A stretch of DNA of 64,000 bases from Lyngbya aestuarii BL J (GCF_000478195.2 NZ_AUZM01000022.1:26305-90304); one strand, 5' to 3'. Counted from the first letter of the stretch, positions 1-9,058 are shown. Notes: generated from the sequence alone by a model not told the origin. A program made the numbers and translations.

Positions 1-1311
1 GATGCGGTTAAACTTCGACAACATTTGCTGACTTGTATTGAGCAAGCTCAACAAGAATTAAGCCCAGAACAGTGTAAAATGCTGTTAACATTTGTGATTG
101 TAGGAGGAGGGCCAACTGGAGTTGAAATGGCGGGGGGTTTATGTGAACTCTTGAACAGTTTATTGACGAAGAATTATCCCCAATTACGACAACTCTCTGA
201 AGTTATTTTACTCCAATCTCGCGATCGCTTATTGGTCAGTTTTCCCGAAAAACTGAGTCGATATACCGCCCAACATTTGCAGAAAATGGGCGTAAAATTG
301 CAATTTTCCAGCCGAGTTCAGCGTGTGAGTCCAGAGGGTGTACAATTAGAAGATGGTACGATAATCCCGACAGCAACGACGATCTGGACAGCCGGAGTCG
401 AAGCCAACCCCGCCACCGACACTGAAAACCTTCCCACCGCCCGCAAAGGAAAAATTGTTGTCCAGCCAACCCTACAAATTCCGAATTATGATCATGTTTA
501 TGCGGTTGGGGATGTTGCTTATGTGAAATTGGGGGATGAAGCCTTAGCAGGAGTGGCGCCGGAAGCGTTACAACAAGGAGAAGCAACGGCTCATAATATT
601 CTTCGACAAATTCGGGGTAAATCTCCTCAGCCTTTTGAATATATTGATAAAGGTAGAGCAGCAATTATTGGGCGAAATGCGGGTGTTGTTAGCAAAGATA
701 AATTACAACTACAGGGAATATTGGGATGGTTAATTTGGTTAGGAATTCACTTCTATTATCTTCCCGGTGGGCGAAATCGTCTTAATGTTGTTTATAGTTG
801 GATTTGCGATAATATACAACAGTCTCGCTTTGTTAAGCCCATTCTTTCACCTTACCCCGAGTTCAAATCTCTCTATCCTCATAATAAACCGATTTTAACT
901 GTTAGTCAAGGAGCTAAACCCATGAAATATATTCCTTTAGTTGGACGTTCTTTTTTATCGAGTATCTTTCTGTATTCAGCCATTACTAAAATTTTTGGCT
1001 TTGCAGGCACCCAACAAATGATCGCAGATCGTGGATTACCGTTTCCGACTTTAATGCTCTTAGGAAATATTATCTTTCAGTTAGTTGGAGGAATTTCGTT
1101 AATTTTGGGATATAAAACCCGGATTGGAGCTTTGGTTTTAATTGCCTTTTTAATTCCCACAACATTAGTCTTTCATAATTTTCTCGCTGATCCCGCAGAA
1201 ACAACAGCATTTCTTAAGAATTTAGCTCTAATTGGGGCATTATTAATGGTATCCTATTTTGGAGCGGGGCCGGTGAGTTTAGATACTGGCAGTGGTGTTG
1301 ATAAAATTTAA
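1..1311 (+). CDS. Type-II NADH dehydrogenase (NDH-2) fused to DoxX domain, 5' partial
   Basis: The reading frame is open from the first base, so the true start lies left of the window. The N-terminal two thirds is an FAD/NAD(P)H two-dinucleotide-fold oxidoreductase: a glycine-rich VGGGPTGVE Rossmann motif lies near codon 37, and the flavin-binding VYAVGDVAYV signature lies near codon 173. These are typical of type-II NADH:quinone oxidoreductases, which oxidise NADH at the membrane without pumping protons. From about codon 308 (base 922) the protein becomes a four-helix hydrophobic DoxX-family domain (IPLVGRSFLSSIFLYSAITKI). NDH-2 proteins normally end without this domain, so it is a fusion. 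The next gene starts 24 bases downstream on the same strand, suggesting an operon. The family calls are secure; the electron acceptor and the role of DoxX are inference. Confidence 0.85.
   Translation, partial: DAVKLRQHLLTCIEQAQQELSPEQCKMLLTFVIVGGGPTGVEMAGGLCELLNSLLTKNYPQLRQLSEVILLQSRDRLLVSFPEKLSRYTAQHLQKMGVKLQFSSRVQRVSPEGVQLEDGTIIPTATTIWTAGVEANPATDTENLPTARKGKIVVQPTLQIPNYDHVYAVGDVAYVKLGDEALAGVAPEALQQGEATAHNILRQIRGKSPQPFEYIDKGRAAIIGRNAGVVSKDKLQLQGILGWLIWLGIHFYYLPGGRNRLNVVYSWICDNIQQSRFVKPILSPYPEFKSLYPHNKPILTVSQGAKPMKYIPLVGRSFLSSIFLYSAITKIFGFAGTQQMIADRGLPFPTLMLLGNIIFQLVGGISLILGYKTRIGALVLIAFLIPTTLVFHNFLADPAETTAFLKNLALIGALLMVSYFGAGPVSLDTGSGVDKI
908..924 (+). promoter_or_regulatory. Possible internal ribosome-binding site and start for free DoxX
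   Basis: AAGGAG at 908-913 stands 8 bases before an in-frame ATG at 922, inside the NDH-2/DoxX gene. The protein from this ATG (MKYIPLVGR...) begins exactly where a stand-alone DoxX protein would. A second, shorter translation product is therefore plausible. This is seen in the sequence; use in the cell is inference. Confidence 0.4.
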
Positions 1312-1335
1312 CGGAGTCTGAAACTAATTATTCAG

Positions 1336-2571
1336 ATGAACTTTCACATTGAAGATATTGTTCAAAAAGTTAAGGCTTGGTTTCCTAAAGCTCAAGCCCA
1401 GATTGAGGCTCAAGCTGCTGAACTTGAAGCCCGATTTAATGAGCAGAATTATATGCCGCTTTCCCCCGAAGAAGTTGCGGATTATCAAAATAAAATTCAG
1501 TCTTTATCCTTGCCAGAAGTCTATAACAATGCAATTCAAACTAAACTTTCAGAGGTTTTAACGCCCTGGAAAAAAAACAAAAATTCTGCCAACCATTTAT
1601 TTATTGTATTTAGTCCTGTTGAGCCAACACAAGCCATTTTTAAGCAAACATTAGAGCAAGTAAATGATGAAACTTTACTGAGAAAATCTCTATCTTGGGA
1701 AACTCGCCCGGACGACTATTTGACACTTGAAAATCAGCTTCAAAGCCAAATAGAATCCTCAGAGGATTCTGAGGGAAGCGATAACAACACAAACTCCCAA
1801 TCTTTAGTAATTATTCCCGACTTAAGTTTATGTTTTTTACGCTGTGTTGAGGGATTAGATAGTGTCGAATACTTGTTTGATTTGATTCTCAAAGATCATT
1901 CTCGATTTTGGGTGGTGGGTTGTAATCAATGGGCTTGGAACTATTTTAACTATCTCTATAAAGTGAATAGTTGCTTTGAGCATATTTTTCCTTTAACGAG
2001 TTTGAATGCAGTTCAACTAAAACAATGGTTAACTCCCCTTTATGAAAACCTTCCTATAGAATTTGGTGATAATAATGAAGAAAATTATGAGAATAAAGCG
2101 AACGAATGGGATGAAGATCAAAACTGGATTTCTAAAGAGGAAAAACAATATTTTGAGCGTTTAGCAGATATTTCCGAAGGATTAAGTCAGCCTGGTGCTT
2201 ATCTTTGGTTAGATTCCCTGCGATATGTTAAACAGCAAGAAGAAACGAACTCAAAAACGGTAGAACTTCAGGAAGATAAACAAGAAAAACGCTTAATTCT
2301 CAAGCGAGCAACTCTGCCCAATTTACCGGAACTGACGAAAGAAGATCGATATTTATTATCTTCTATTGGCTTACATGGAGAAATCAATTTGTCAGCTTTA
2401 GCTGTGAGTTTAGGAGAGCCAGAAAGTCAGATAAGAATTCAAGTACAGGGATTATTAAAAACTGGACTTATTTTGCAACAACAGGAATTATTACTATTAA
2501 GTTCAGCCTATTATCCTCGACTCAAACGAGATTTAATTGACAATCAAATTTTAGCCGGAGAAAAGGATTAA
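1336..2571 (+). CDS. Uncharacterised protein with C-terminal winged-helix-like region
   Basis: 411 residues, soluble, no signal peptide or membrane segment. The first 60 residues are Ala/Gln/Glu-rich and predicted helical. The middle (about 90-240) alternates hydrophobic strands (LFIVFSPVEP, SLVIIPDLSLCFL, SRFWVVGCNQW) in the order expected of a P-loop-like alpha/beta fold, but no Walker A motif is visible. The last 75 residues (LLSSIGLHGEINLSALAVSL and following) look like a winged helix. The stop codon overlaps the start of the MscS gene (TAATG), so the two are probably translationally coupled. I do not recognise the family. A role linked to the mechanosensitive channel is suggested only by this coupling. 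Confidence 0.75.
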   Translation: MNFHIEDIVQKVKAWFPKAQAQIEAQAAELEARFNEQNYMPLSPEEVADYQNKIQSLSLPEVYNNAIQTKLSEVLTPWKKNKNSANHLFIVFSPVEPTQAIFKQTLEQVNDETLLRKSLSWETRPDDYLTLENQLQSQIESSEDSEGSDNNTNSQSLVIIPDLSLCFLRCVEGLDSVEYLFDLILKDHSRFWVVGCNQWAWNYFNYLYKVNSCFEHIFPLTSLNAVQLKQWLTPLYENLPIEFGDNNEENYENKANEWDEDQNWISKEEKQYFERLADISEGLSQPGAYLWLDSLRYVKQQEETNSKTVELQEDKQEKRLILKRATLPNLPELTKEDRYLLSSIGLHGEINLSALAVSLGEPESQIRIQVQGLLKTGLILQQQELLLLSSAYYPRLKRDLIDNQILAGEKD

Positions 2572-3428
2572 TGCTACTCGGATATTTTTTGGCTCAAATC
2601 AATAATGATAATGGTTTAGAAAAAGCTTCAGATATTCTCTCAGAAATTACAACTTCTAAAATCATTCAAGCCCTGATTATTCTTGCCATTACTTACGTGG
2701 GAATGTTTGCTATCGATAAGTTAATTCATTGGTTGGCAGAAGAAGTTCCCCTCAGATTTCGCTTGAGTGTAAAACAATCTTTACCCTTTTGGAGAGCATT
2801 TTTACTCGGTTTAGCGATCATTCTGTTGATTCGGTTATTTTTGAAGCTGTCTTCTAACAATGTTTTAGCTTTAACGGGAACAGTTGCAGTTGCGTTAGGG
2901 TTTGCATTTAAGGATTATATTAGTTCGGTTATTGCTGGAATTATTGCTTTATTTGAACGTCCCTATCAAGTCGGTGATCGGGTTAAAATTGGAGATGAAT
3001 ATGGAGAAATTGTTGACTATGGTTTGCGAGGTATTCGTTTACAAACACCCGATGATAATATTGTTTCTATTCCCCATAACAAAATTTGGACGGAAGCGAT
3101 TTCCAATTCTAATAAAGGGGATGTAGAAGCTCAAGTTGTCGCCAATTTTTATTTTGAACATAATGTTGATGTTGACAAAGTGATTAAAATCTTATACCGA
3201 GTTGCGTATACGAGTAAATACACTCAATTAATGCTACCAGTTTTGGTGATTATGGATGAAAAACCTTGGGTAACTAACTTTAAACTGAAATGTTATCCCA
3301 TCGATGCTCGGGATGAATTTATTTACAAAACGGACTTAATTAAACGGGCTAAACAAACCTTTGCAAAACAAGGAATTTCCTATCCGATGCTCTCTCCTCA
3401 ATCCTACGACCTTTTGGAAACCGATTGA
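2571..3428 (+). CDS. MscS-family mechanosensitive ion channel
   Basis: 285 residues, close to the size of small MscS channels. There are hydrophobic segments at about 34-53 and 73-92, then the pore-lining helix and hinge region (ALTGTVAVALGFAFKDYISSVIAGI). The beta domain follows, with the family signature of a YQVGDRVKIG stretch and GEIVDYGLRGIRLQTPDD. The cytoplasmic C-terminal domain is complete. The channel would gate on membrane tension and release osmolytes on hypo-osmotic shock. It starts on the last base of the upstream stop codon, so it is the third gene of the NDH-2/DoxX operon. Confidence 0.92.
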   Translation: MLLGYFLAQINNDNGLEKASDILSEITTSKIIQALIILAITYVGMFAIDKLIHWLAEEVPLRFRLSVKQSLPFWRAFLLGLAIILLIRLFLKLSSNNVLALTGTVAVALGFAFKDYISSVIAGIIALFERPYQVGDRVKIGDEYGEIVDYGLRGIRLQTPDDNIVSIPHNKIWTEAISNSNKGDVEAQVVANFYFEHNVDVDKVIKILYRVAYTSKYTQLMLPVLVIMDEKPWVTNFKLKCYPIDARDEFIYKTDLIKRAKQTFAKQGISYPMLSPQSYDLLETD

Positions 3429-3452
3429 TAATTATATCCTGAATTCAAAAGT

Positions 3453-3872
3453 TTAAATTCTCCGCCTTCCGCTAACATAGTCTATCCAATATGCCGCAAC
3501 AATTCCCCAAATGGCGTTAAAAAGAATCACAAAAACCGGAGTCAAAGCCCCCAAGTCCAAACCCATCATTCCCTTTTGGGCTTTTAACGGAAAAACGATA
3601 AATAACTGTACCAAAGTTGGCCCAATACTCAATAATAATCCCTTTAAAAAAGGTTTGTAAGCTAATCCCGGAAGAAAAAATAAAAAGCCCCATAAACCGC
3701 CCCAAACAATGCGAGGATAAAGCCAAGCTGGGGTAAGTTGAGGGGCGATACTCACACCCAGAGAAGTCGTAATTCCCAGTAGTCCAAATAACCAAACTGC
3801 TAGACTATTCACTAAACCCCCTAAACAGCCGGCTGCAAAAAATAGTGTTAATTTTTGGGTGATTGATTTCAT
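3453..3872 (-). CDS. Small four-helix membrane protein, function unknown
   Basis: 139 residues, mostly hydrophobic. Four membrane segments can be drawn, at about 8-30, 52-70, 78-96 and 108-130. It ends in a basic GRRRI tail, which favours a cytoplasmic C-terminus. It faces the mscS operon convergently, with 24 bases between the stops. No catalytic motif is visible. I recognise it only as a conserved integral membrane protein. Confidence 0.7.
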   Translation of the reverse strand: MKSITQKLTLFFAAGCLGGLVNSLAVWLFGLLGITTSLGVSIAPQLTPAWLYPRIVWGGLWGFLFFLPGLAYKPFLKGLLLSIGPTLVQLFIVFPLKAQKGMMGLDLGALTPVFVILFNAIWGIVAAYWIDYVSGRRRI

Positions 3873-3966
3873 GTTAAAGTTAACCTAAGTTTAATATTAA
3901 ATTGAATGTAATCAGAGATTTAGTCTAAAATTATTTTACTAAAAAATCACTCATTTTTCAAGGTTT

Positions 3967-4386
3967 ATGACTTCTCAATTTTCTCGAATGCAGTTTGTTC
4001 AGTCTCCGATTATTCCCGTTGTTGCTGAACTGATTAGCGCCCATCCCGGTACAATCTCGTTAGGTCAAGGTGTAGTCTATTATAACCCGCCAACTGCCGC
4101 ATTTGAAGCGATTTCTAATTTTGCCAATTCCGATAATCACAAATACAAAGCCGTTGTCGGAATTGAACCTTTACAAGAGGTTATCGCCGCCAAACTCCAA
4201 GCCGAAAATCAGATTTCAATCACCGATAAAAACTGTATTGTTGTCACCGCAGGGAGCAATATGGGGTTGATGAATACGATTTTAGCGATGACCTCTCCCG
4301 GCGATGAAATTATTTGACAAACGCCTTATTATTTTAACCCTGAAATGGCGATTGTGATGGCAAGTAAAGTTTGTCAGTTTTATTGA
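3967..4386 (+). pseudogene. Remnant of class-I aminotransferase (N-terminal third)
   Basis: The start and first 116 codons match pyridoxal-phosphate class-I aminotransferases (SLGQGVVYYNPP, GIEPLQEVIAAKL, VVTAGSNMGLMNTILAMTSPGDEII). An in-frame TGA at 4315-4317 interrupts where the family continues with a residue before QTPYYFNPEMAI. Those residues are still encoded after the stop (QTPYYFNPEMAIVMA, 4318-4362). The frame then runs into unrelated sequence and stops at 4384-4386. About 270 C-terminal residues, including the PLP lysine region, are missing. So one nonsense change and one large deletion are visible. The end abuts the convergent gene at 4380, which suggests the deletion junction lies there. 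Confidence 0.85.
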
Positions 4387-4718
4387 GTTAATGTTGCTGC
4401 ACAAGCTGTTCCTACATCAAAAATTGCGGCGGGGGGTTCATCACTTTGATTAGTCTCCGCATAAACTTGAACAAACTCATCAAAAGTATATCGAGCTTGA
4501 AACTGTTCGAGTGTACAAGTACATAAAGATTTTGACTGTTTTTCTGTCAAACCTTGAGCCATAGATCCTTGCAAACAAGCCTCTAAATAAGCATCAGTAA
4601 CCTCTTGAGGATAGGGATTTTTTGGTTGTTCTTGAGTCGGTTGTGCCGTCACACTGGTGATGGTTCCATAACCGAGAATAGCAGACAAAAGAATAACAGA
4701 AAGTTTTAAGATTTTCAT
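4380..4718 (-). CDS. Small secreted Cys-containing protein, function unknown
   Basis: 112 residues with a clear Sec signal peptide (MKILKLSVILLSAILGYGTITSVTA, cleavage probably after the TSVTA-Q junction). The mature part carries four cysteines, including a CTC pair, which could form two disulfides in the periplasm. A proline-rich spacer after the signal leads into a helical domain. It is convergent with the decayed aminotransferase and divergent from the YdcF-like gene. I do not recognise a characterised family. Confidence 0.75.
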   Translation of the reverse strand: MKILKLSVILLSAILGYGTITSVTAQPTQEQPKNPYPQEVTDAYLEACLQGSMAQGLTEKQSKSLCTCTLEQFQARYTFDEFVQVYAETNQSDEPPAAIFDVGTACAATLTQ

Positions 4719-4796
4719 GGTTATTGTTAGCTCAATCTGGTGTTAAATAAAATTACATCAATTCCCATCAAGACTGCTTCATCGTTCCCAATTTCT

Positions 4797-5540
4797 ATGA
4801 GCCATCCCGCTAGCAAACCCTCAGTATTTAGACGTAGACTGTCTCAAAAAGTTCTACTGATTAGTTTGGGAATTTTGCTGATTGTGACTTCCGTTCGACT
4901 CATTTCTCAAGTGATCACTTTACCCTCCGCTGCCCAACACCCTGTTGATGCCTTTTTGGTTCTGGGGGGAAGTATCAAGCGAGAAATATATGTCTCCGAG
5001 TTAGCGGCGCAGTCTCCTAACACTCGAATTTTAATTTCAACGGGTTCTGATGACCCTTGTATTTTAAAACTATTTGAACGCAACAACACCCCCTTAAAAC
5101 AAGTTTGGTTAGAAAAATGTGCCAACTCAACCTTTACTAATTTTGTCTTTTCCCAACCGCTTCTCAGTCAGTGGAATGTACATCATATTCAGTTAATTAC
5201 TTCCAAAAGTCATCTTCCTCGGGCGCTGTGGATGGCGCAAATTATTCTCGGTGCCCACGGAATTTGGGTAGAACCGAACCTAGTCCCTGAAACGGGGGTT
5301 CCGGGAAATCGAGAGTCTATTGTCAAAACCGGACTTGATCTGACTCGCGCTGTCATTTGGGCGTTTGTGAGTCAAGGGGTTCAACTGTCTTGTTCTAACG
5401 TTGTTCAACTTCGTGATGTTAATCTTAAACAATGGTGTAAAGATGGATTTTCCTGTGAATATCAAGGCGGAGTTAATCCTCAACAGATTTGTCAGGAGTT
5501 GGGAAAGGGCGAAAAAAAAAACCCGCCCCTACAGTGGTAA
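4797..5540 (+). CDS. YdcF/SanA-like DUF218 membrane-anchored protein
   Basis: 247 residues from the ATG at 4797; a GTG at 4740 would add 19 residues, and neither start has a good ribosome-binding site. One N-terminal membrane anchor (VLLISLGILLIVTSVRLI) is followed by a DUF218 domain: DAFLVLGGSIKRE, an STGSDD segment, and a TNFVFSQPLL/ITSKSHLPRA region. In E. coli the related SanA and YdcF are linked to envelope functions and nucleotide binding, but no reaction is firmly assigned. The last codons overlap the transcription terminator of the convergent apcD gene. Confidence 0.8.
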   Translation: MSHPASKPSVFRRRLSQKVLLISLGILLIVTSVRLISQVITLPSAAQHPVDAFLVLGGSIKREIYVSELAAQSPNTRILISTGSDDPCILKLFERNNTPLKQVWLEKCANSTFTNFVFSQPLLSQWNVHHIQLITSKSHLPRALWMAQIILGAHGIWVEPNLVPETGVPGNRESIVKTGLDLTRAVIWAFVSQGVQLSCSNVVQLRDVNLKQWCKDGFSCEYQGGVNPQQICQELGKGEKKNPPLQW

Positions 5541-5549
5541 AAGGCGGGT
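5512..5549 (-). terminator. Intrinsic terminator of apcD
   Basis: On the minus strand a GC-rich stem (ACCCGCC at 5521-5527 pairing with GGCGGGT at 5543-5549) is followed by a run of ten T (5512-5521 read in reverse). It lies 25 bases past the apcD stop and inside the last codons of the convergent YdcF-like gene. Confidence 0.8.
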
Positions 5550-5573
5550 GAGGTAATCCTAAAAAGATAAAGA

Positions 5574-6059
5574 TTAAGACATCGCTTGAATGATAAAGTC
5601 GAAATAAGGCCCTGCTTCGCGGGCATCATCTTCATCTAATAGGGCTAGAGAAGCATCCTTTAAACAGCGAATTGCTTCAACCATTCCCGGCATCGGGACA
5701 CCGAGAGAGTTGTACATCTCTTTAACCCCAATTAAGCCAATGCTTTCAATGGGGTCTTTGTCTCCAGAGAGAATCCCGTAGGTAATCAAACGCAAATACC
5801 AACCATAATCGCGCAGACACAGCGCTTTTTTTTGTTGTCCGAAAGCATTACCCCCTGGGGCAAGGAAGTCAGGACGCTTTTTCCACAGTTGACCACTGGC
5901 GCGATCAACAATTTTCTTTTCATTTTCAGACAACGTGGTGGCAATACGCACCCGTTGTTCCCCCGTTTTTAAAAAGTCGCTGATGTTTTGGAGTTCACCA
6001 GTGCTAGGATAACGGAGTTCATCGTCAGCTTTGAGAATAACTTGGCTTACTACAGTCAT
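5574..6059 (-). CDS. apcD: Allophycocyanin alpha-B subunit (ApcD)
   Basis: 161 residues, the family length. The sequence follows ApcD closely: [15 protein letters not shown] at the start, the bilin-attachment segment [15 protein letters not shown] (Cys about residue 81), [19 protein letters not shown], and the terminal [12 protein letters not shown]. ApcD is a minor phycobilisome-core pigment protein that acts as a terminal emitter passing energy to the photosystems, particularly photosystem I. It is transcribed alone, as is usual for apcD, with its own downstream terminator. The start ATG is preceded by a weak purine-rich site. Confidence 0.95.
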   Translation of the reverse strand: MTVVSQVILKADDELRYPSTGELQNISDFLKTGEQRVRIATTLSENEKKIVDRASGQLWKKRPDFLAPGGNAFGQQKKALCLRDYGWYLRLITYGILSGDKDPIESIGLIGVKEMYNSLGVPMPGMVEAIRCLKDASLALLDEDDAREAGPYFDFIIQAMS

Positions 6060-6217
6060 CTGTAATTGGAGTTTATCAAGATCACATTAAGTAGTTTAGC
6101 GACTCTGGGATACACAAACCAACAAATAGCCAATTTTAACAAAACACTAAGTAATAATTCTTATTGCTATCTGTGTAAAACTTGATATCTAACAAATTTT
6201 ACAGTGAACTCCGCGCC

Positions 6218-7618
6218 ATGAGTGATTCCCTTTGGAAACAGGGTCAACAGCTTGAACTCGAAATTACCGACTTGACCGACACAGGCGATGGTTTAGGACG
6301 CGACCAACAACGGGTGGTGTTTGTTGCCGATACGGTTCCTGGCGATCGCATTATCGCCCGTCTGCTACACGTTAAACGCCAATACGCCACCGCTAAACTC
6401 GAAAAACTCCTCACCCCCTCTCCTCAACGCATTCGTCCAGCTTGCATTGTGGCTGATAAATGCGGGGGTTGTCAGTGGCAACATATTGATTATGACGCTC
6501 AACTGACCACAAAACAAAATTTAGTCGTTCAAGCTTTAGAACACATTGGCGGCTTTTCCCAACCCCCGGTGAATTCGATTTTACCCTCGCCCTCTCTACT
6601 CAATTATCGCAATAAAGCCACTTATCCTCTGAGTCGGTCATCGACAGGTCAAGTCCGGGCAGGATATTATCAAAAAGGCTCTCATCGTTTGATCAACCTC
6701 AATCAGTGTCCTGTACAAGATGAAAATCTTGATCCCTTCTTAGCGAATATTAAACAAGATATTCAAGATCAAGGCTGGTCGATTTACAATGAACGCCAAC
6801 ATCAAGGGATTATCCGACATCTATCAGTCCGAATTGGACGACTCACCGGAGAAATTTTATTAACTCTCGTCGCCACTCGCCCCTTACCTCGACTCGAAGA
6901 ACAAGCCGAAACCTGGTTACAACAATATCCTCAATTAGTGGGGGTTTGTCTCAATATTAACCCCAATCAAACCAATGTGATTTTTGGGGACAAGACTCAC
7001 TGCGTTAAGGGTCAAGGCTTCCTCCGGGAAGAATTTGCGGGGTTGACTTTTCATCTGACCCCAGAAACGTTTTTTCAGGTGAATACAGAAGCGGCTGAGA
7101 CAGTCTTGAAAGTCATTCAACAGCAGTTAAACTTACAAGGTGATGAAATTATCATTGATGCTTATTGTGGCATCGGAACGTTAACGCTACCCATTGCTAA
7201 ACAAGTACAGCTTCTGGCTTCTTCCCGAGAGAAAAACTCACAAAAACAGGTGATTGGGATAGAAGTCCAACCCTCAGCGATACAGCAAGCTTACCAAAAT
7301 GCTTGGTTAAATGGGATTGATAACGTTACTTTTGAAACGGGAACAGTACAAAAGGTTTTATCTCGGTTCAGCCTAAAACCTGATATTATTTTACTTGATC
7401 CCCCCCGCAAAGGATGCGATCGCCAAGTTTTAGAGAGTTTGTTGAAGTTGCAACCCACTCAAATTGTTTATATGAGTTGTAAACCTGCGACTCTAGCCCG
7501 TGATTTGAAAATACTCTGTGAAAATGGATTTTATCACTTAACTCAAGTTCAGCCAATTGACTTCTTTCCCCAAACCCCTCACGTTGAATGTGTGGCTTTC
7601 CTAGAAGCAAAAGGTTAA
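6218..7618 (+). CDS. rlmD: 23S rRNA (uracil-5-)-methyltransferase RlmD (RumA type)
   Basis: 466 residues from the ATG at 6218; an upstream in-frame TTG at 6182 is less likely. An N-terminal TRAM domain (LEITDLTDTGDGLGRD) is followed by iron-sulfur cysteines (ACIVADKCGGCQWQH). The SAM-binding methyltransferase has its motif at IIDAYCGIGTLTLPIA and LLDPPRKGCDRQVLE, and the catalytic cysteine at VYMSCKPATLARDL. The family methylates a uracil of 23S rRNA (RlmD or RlmC type; specificity not decidable here). It is divergent from apcD across a short intergenic region. Confidence 0.9.
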   Translation: MSDSLWKQGQQLELEITDLTDTGDGLGRDQQRVVFVADTVPGDRIIARLLHVKRQYATAKLEKLLTPSPQRIRPACIVADKCGGCQWQHIDYDAQLTTKQNLVVQALEHIGGFSQPPVNSILPSPSLLNYRNKATYPLSRSSTGQVRAGYYQKGSHRLINLNQCPVQDENLDPFLANIKQDIQDQGWSIYNERQHQGIIRHLSVRIGRLTGEILLTLVATRPLPRLEEQAETWLQQYPQLVGVCLNINPNQTNVIFGDKTHCVKGQGFLREEFAGLTFHLTPETFFQVNTEAAETVLKVIQQQLNLQGDEIIIDAYCGIGTLTLPIAKQVQLLASSREKNSQKQVIGIEVQPSAIQQAYQNAWLNGIDNVTFETGTVQKVLSRFSLKPDIILLDPPRKGCDRQVLESLLKLQPTQIVYMSCKPATLARDLKILCENGFYHLTQVQPIDFFPQTPHVECVAFLEAKG

Positions 7619-7738
7619 CGAGAAGATCGCGAAATCGGGAAATCGGGAGATTTTTACTTTTGCCTTTTGATCTTACAACCTCACAACCTCACGACATATA
7701 CGCTGTTCCCTGTTTAGCAATTATTCTATTTTGATTCA

Positions 7739-8059
7739 ATGCGGATTTCTATTCAAGCTTTGTATAGCCTCTATCGCAGTATCATCCGTAATCCAAAATA
7801 CCGAGGATGGGTGATCTTGGGAACCTTGGTTTATTTACTCAGTCCGTTGGATATCTCTCCAGACGTCATCCCCATTTTAGGACAAGTCGATGATGTTCTA
7901 CTGCTGACCATTTTCTTTTCAGAAGGGTATCAGATGTTAGTGGATTATACCCGTTCTTTAATGGGTCAGAGCGCAGAAAAAAAAGCCGACACTCCAGAAT
8001 ATCAAGGTTCGTCTCCGAGTCAAACCGTCGTTGATGTCGAAGCCGAAACAGTAGAATGA
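7739..8059 (+). CDS. DUF1232 (YkvA-like) small membrane protein
   Basis: 106 residues. The central segment YRGWVILGTLVYLLSPLDISPDVIPILGQVDDVLLL is the DUF1232 signature, with the SP-D-P-PD pattern between two hydrophobic helices. The C-terminal 30 residues are polar and low in complexity. Function is unknown across the family; membrane association is inferred from the helices. The 120 bases before it carry short degenerate direct repeats (AAATCGGG twice near 7632-7645, and CCTCAC twice near 7679-7692). Confidence 0.85.
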   Translation: MRISIQALYSLYRSIIRNPKYRGWVILGTLVYLLSPLDISPDVIPILGQVDDVLLLTIFFSEGYQMLVDYTRSLMGQSAEKKADTPEYQGSSPSQTVVDVEAETVE

Positions 8060-8484
8060 TTGCTATCCATTCTCACTGAGGTATTCCCACTCACTATTGT
8101 GATCTCAGGTATTTTTACTGAGATTTGGGATCTTTTTCTGCAAAAGTTTTAAGAAAACTTACCAAACCCAATAAATTGATCACTTTTATAGTATGATTTT
8201 ATTGAATATAGATCAACAGTGAAAACTTCTAGAGCATCGGTCTGGTTACAAAAAAACTGCTTTCGTTTCCAGGAATCATCGAGAGACACACACCAGACTT
8301 TTTGTGCCGATACTGGTAGGACTCTATCCCTCGTTTGATCAGCACGCTAACCGAAGTTCGGGTCAAGGAAATCATCCATTTTTGGGGAAACTGACCCAAA
8401 CAATAATCACAGCAGATGTTTCGACTGGGTTTAATGGGGTTCAATTTTCTCAATGCTGCTGTCAAACTGATGGGAGGTAAGAAG
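8060..8484 (+). other. Non-coding stretch before usp gene
   Basis: 425 bases without a credible gene. It is AT-rich near 8150-8220 and contains no hairpin-plus-T-run or recognised riboswitch. The usp promoter presumably lies here, but no clear -10/-35 pair stands out. Confidence 0.4.
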
Positions 8485-8976
8485 ATGTTTACAAAAATTC
8501 TAGTTGCGATTGATCTTTCGACCGTGAGTGAGAACGTGTTTGAAAAAGCATTATCCATCGCCAAACTCACTCAAGCCAAGCTGATGATCCTTCATATTCT
8601 CTCTCACGATGAACAAGGAAGTCCGATTGTAGAAGGAATCACCGGTTTGAACTACTACGAAATGGTAGAACTCGAAACCCTCAAAAGCTATCAAAAACGA
8701 TGGCAAGAGTATGTAGAAACAGGGGTAGAAACCCTAAAAACCTATGCAAATCAAGCCACAGAAGCGCTCGTCAGTAGCGAATATTCTCAACTGACAGGAA
8801 AACCCGGTCGTCAAATTTGTCAAGTCGCCCAAGAATGGAATGCCGATCTGATTGTGATGGGACGTCGAGGATATTCAGGTTTAAGTCAGTTAATTTTAGG
8901 AAGTGTGAGTAATTATGTACTCCATCATGCTCATTGTTCCGTTTTAATCGTACAATTATCTCCACAGACTGAATAA
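8485..8976 (+). CDS. Universal stress protein, ATP-binding type
   Basis: 163 residues from the ATG at 8485. That start has a strong site, GGGAGGTAAG, just upstream; an in-frame ATG 69 bases earlier (8416) adds a non-family leader and is rejected. It opens with the family's KILVAIDLS strand and ends with the nucleotide-binding signature GRRGYSGLSQLILGSVSNYV (G-2x-G-9x-G-S). The insert around residues 50-90 is typical of cyanobacterial members. The role is general stress adaptation; the ligand is inferred. An intrinsic terminator follows 83 bases after the stop. Confidence 0.92.
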   Translation: MFTKILVAIDLSTVSENVFEKALSIAKLTQAKLMILHILSHDEQGSPIVEGITGLNYYEMVELETLKSYQKRWQEYVETGVETLKTYANQATEALVSSEYSQLTGKPGRQICQVAQEWNADLIVMGRRGYSGLSQLILGSVSNYVLHHAHCSVLIVQLSPQTE

Positions 8977-9058
8977 AGATTTGGAGTAGCGAGGAACTTT
9001 TGCCGATCTTAAACAGACCATTCCTGTGAAGACGAATAAATCTAATGGTAATCAGACC

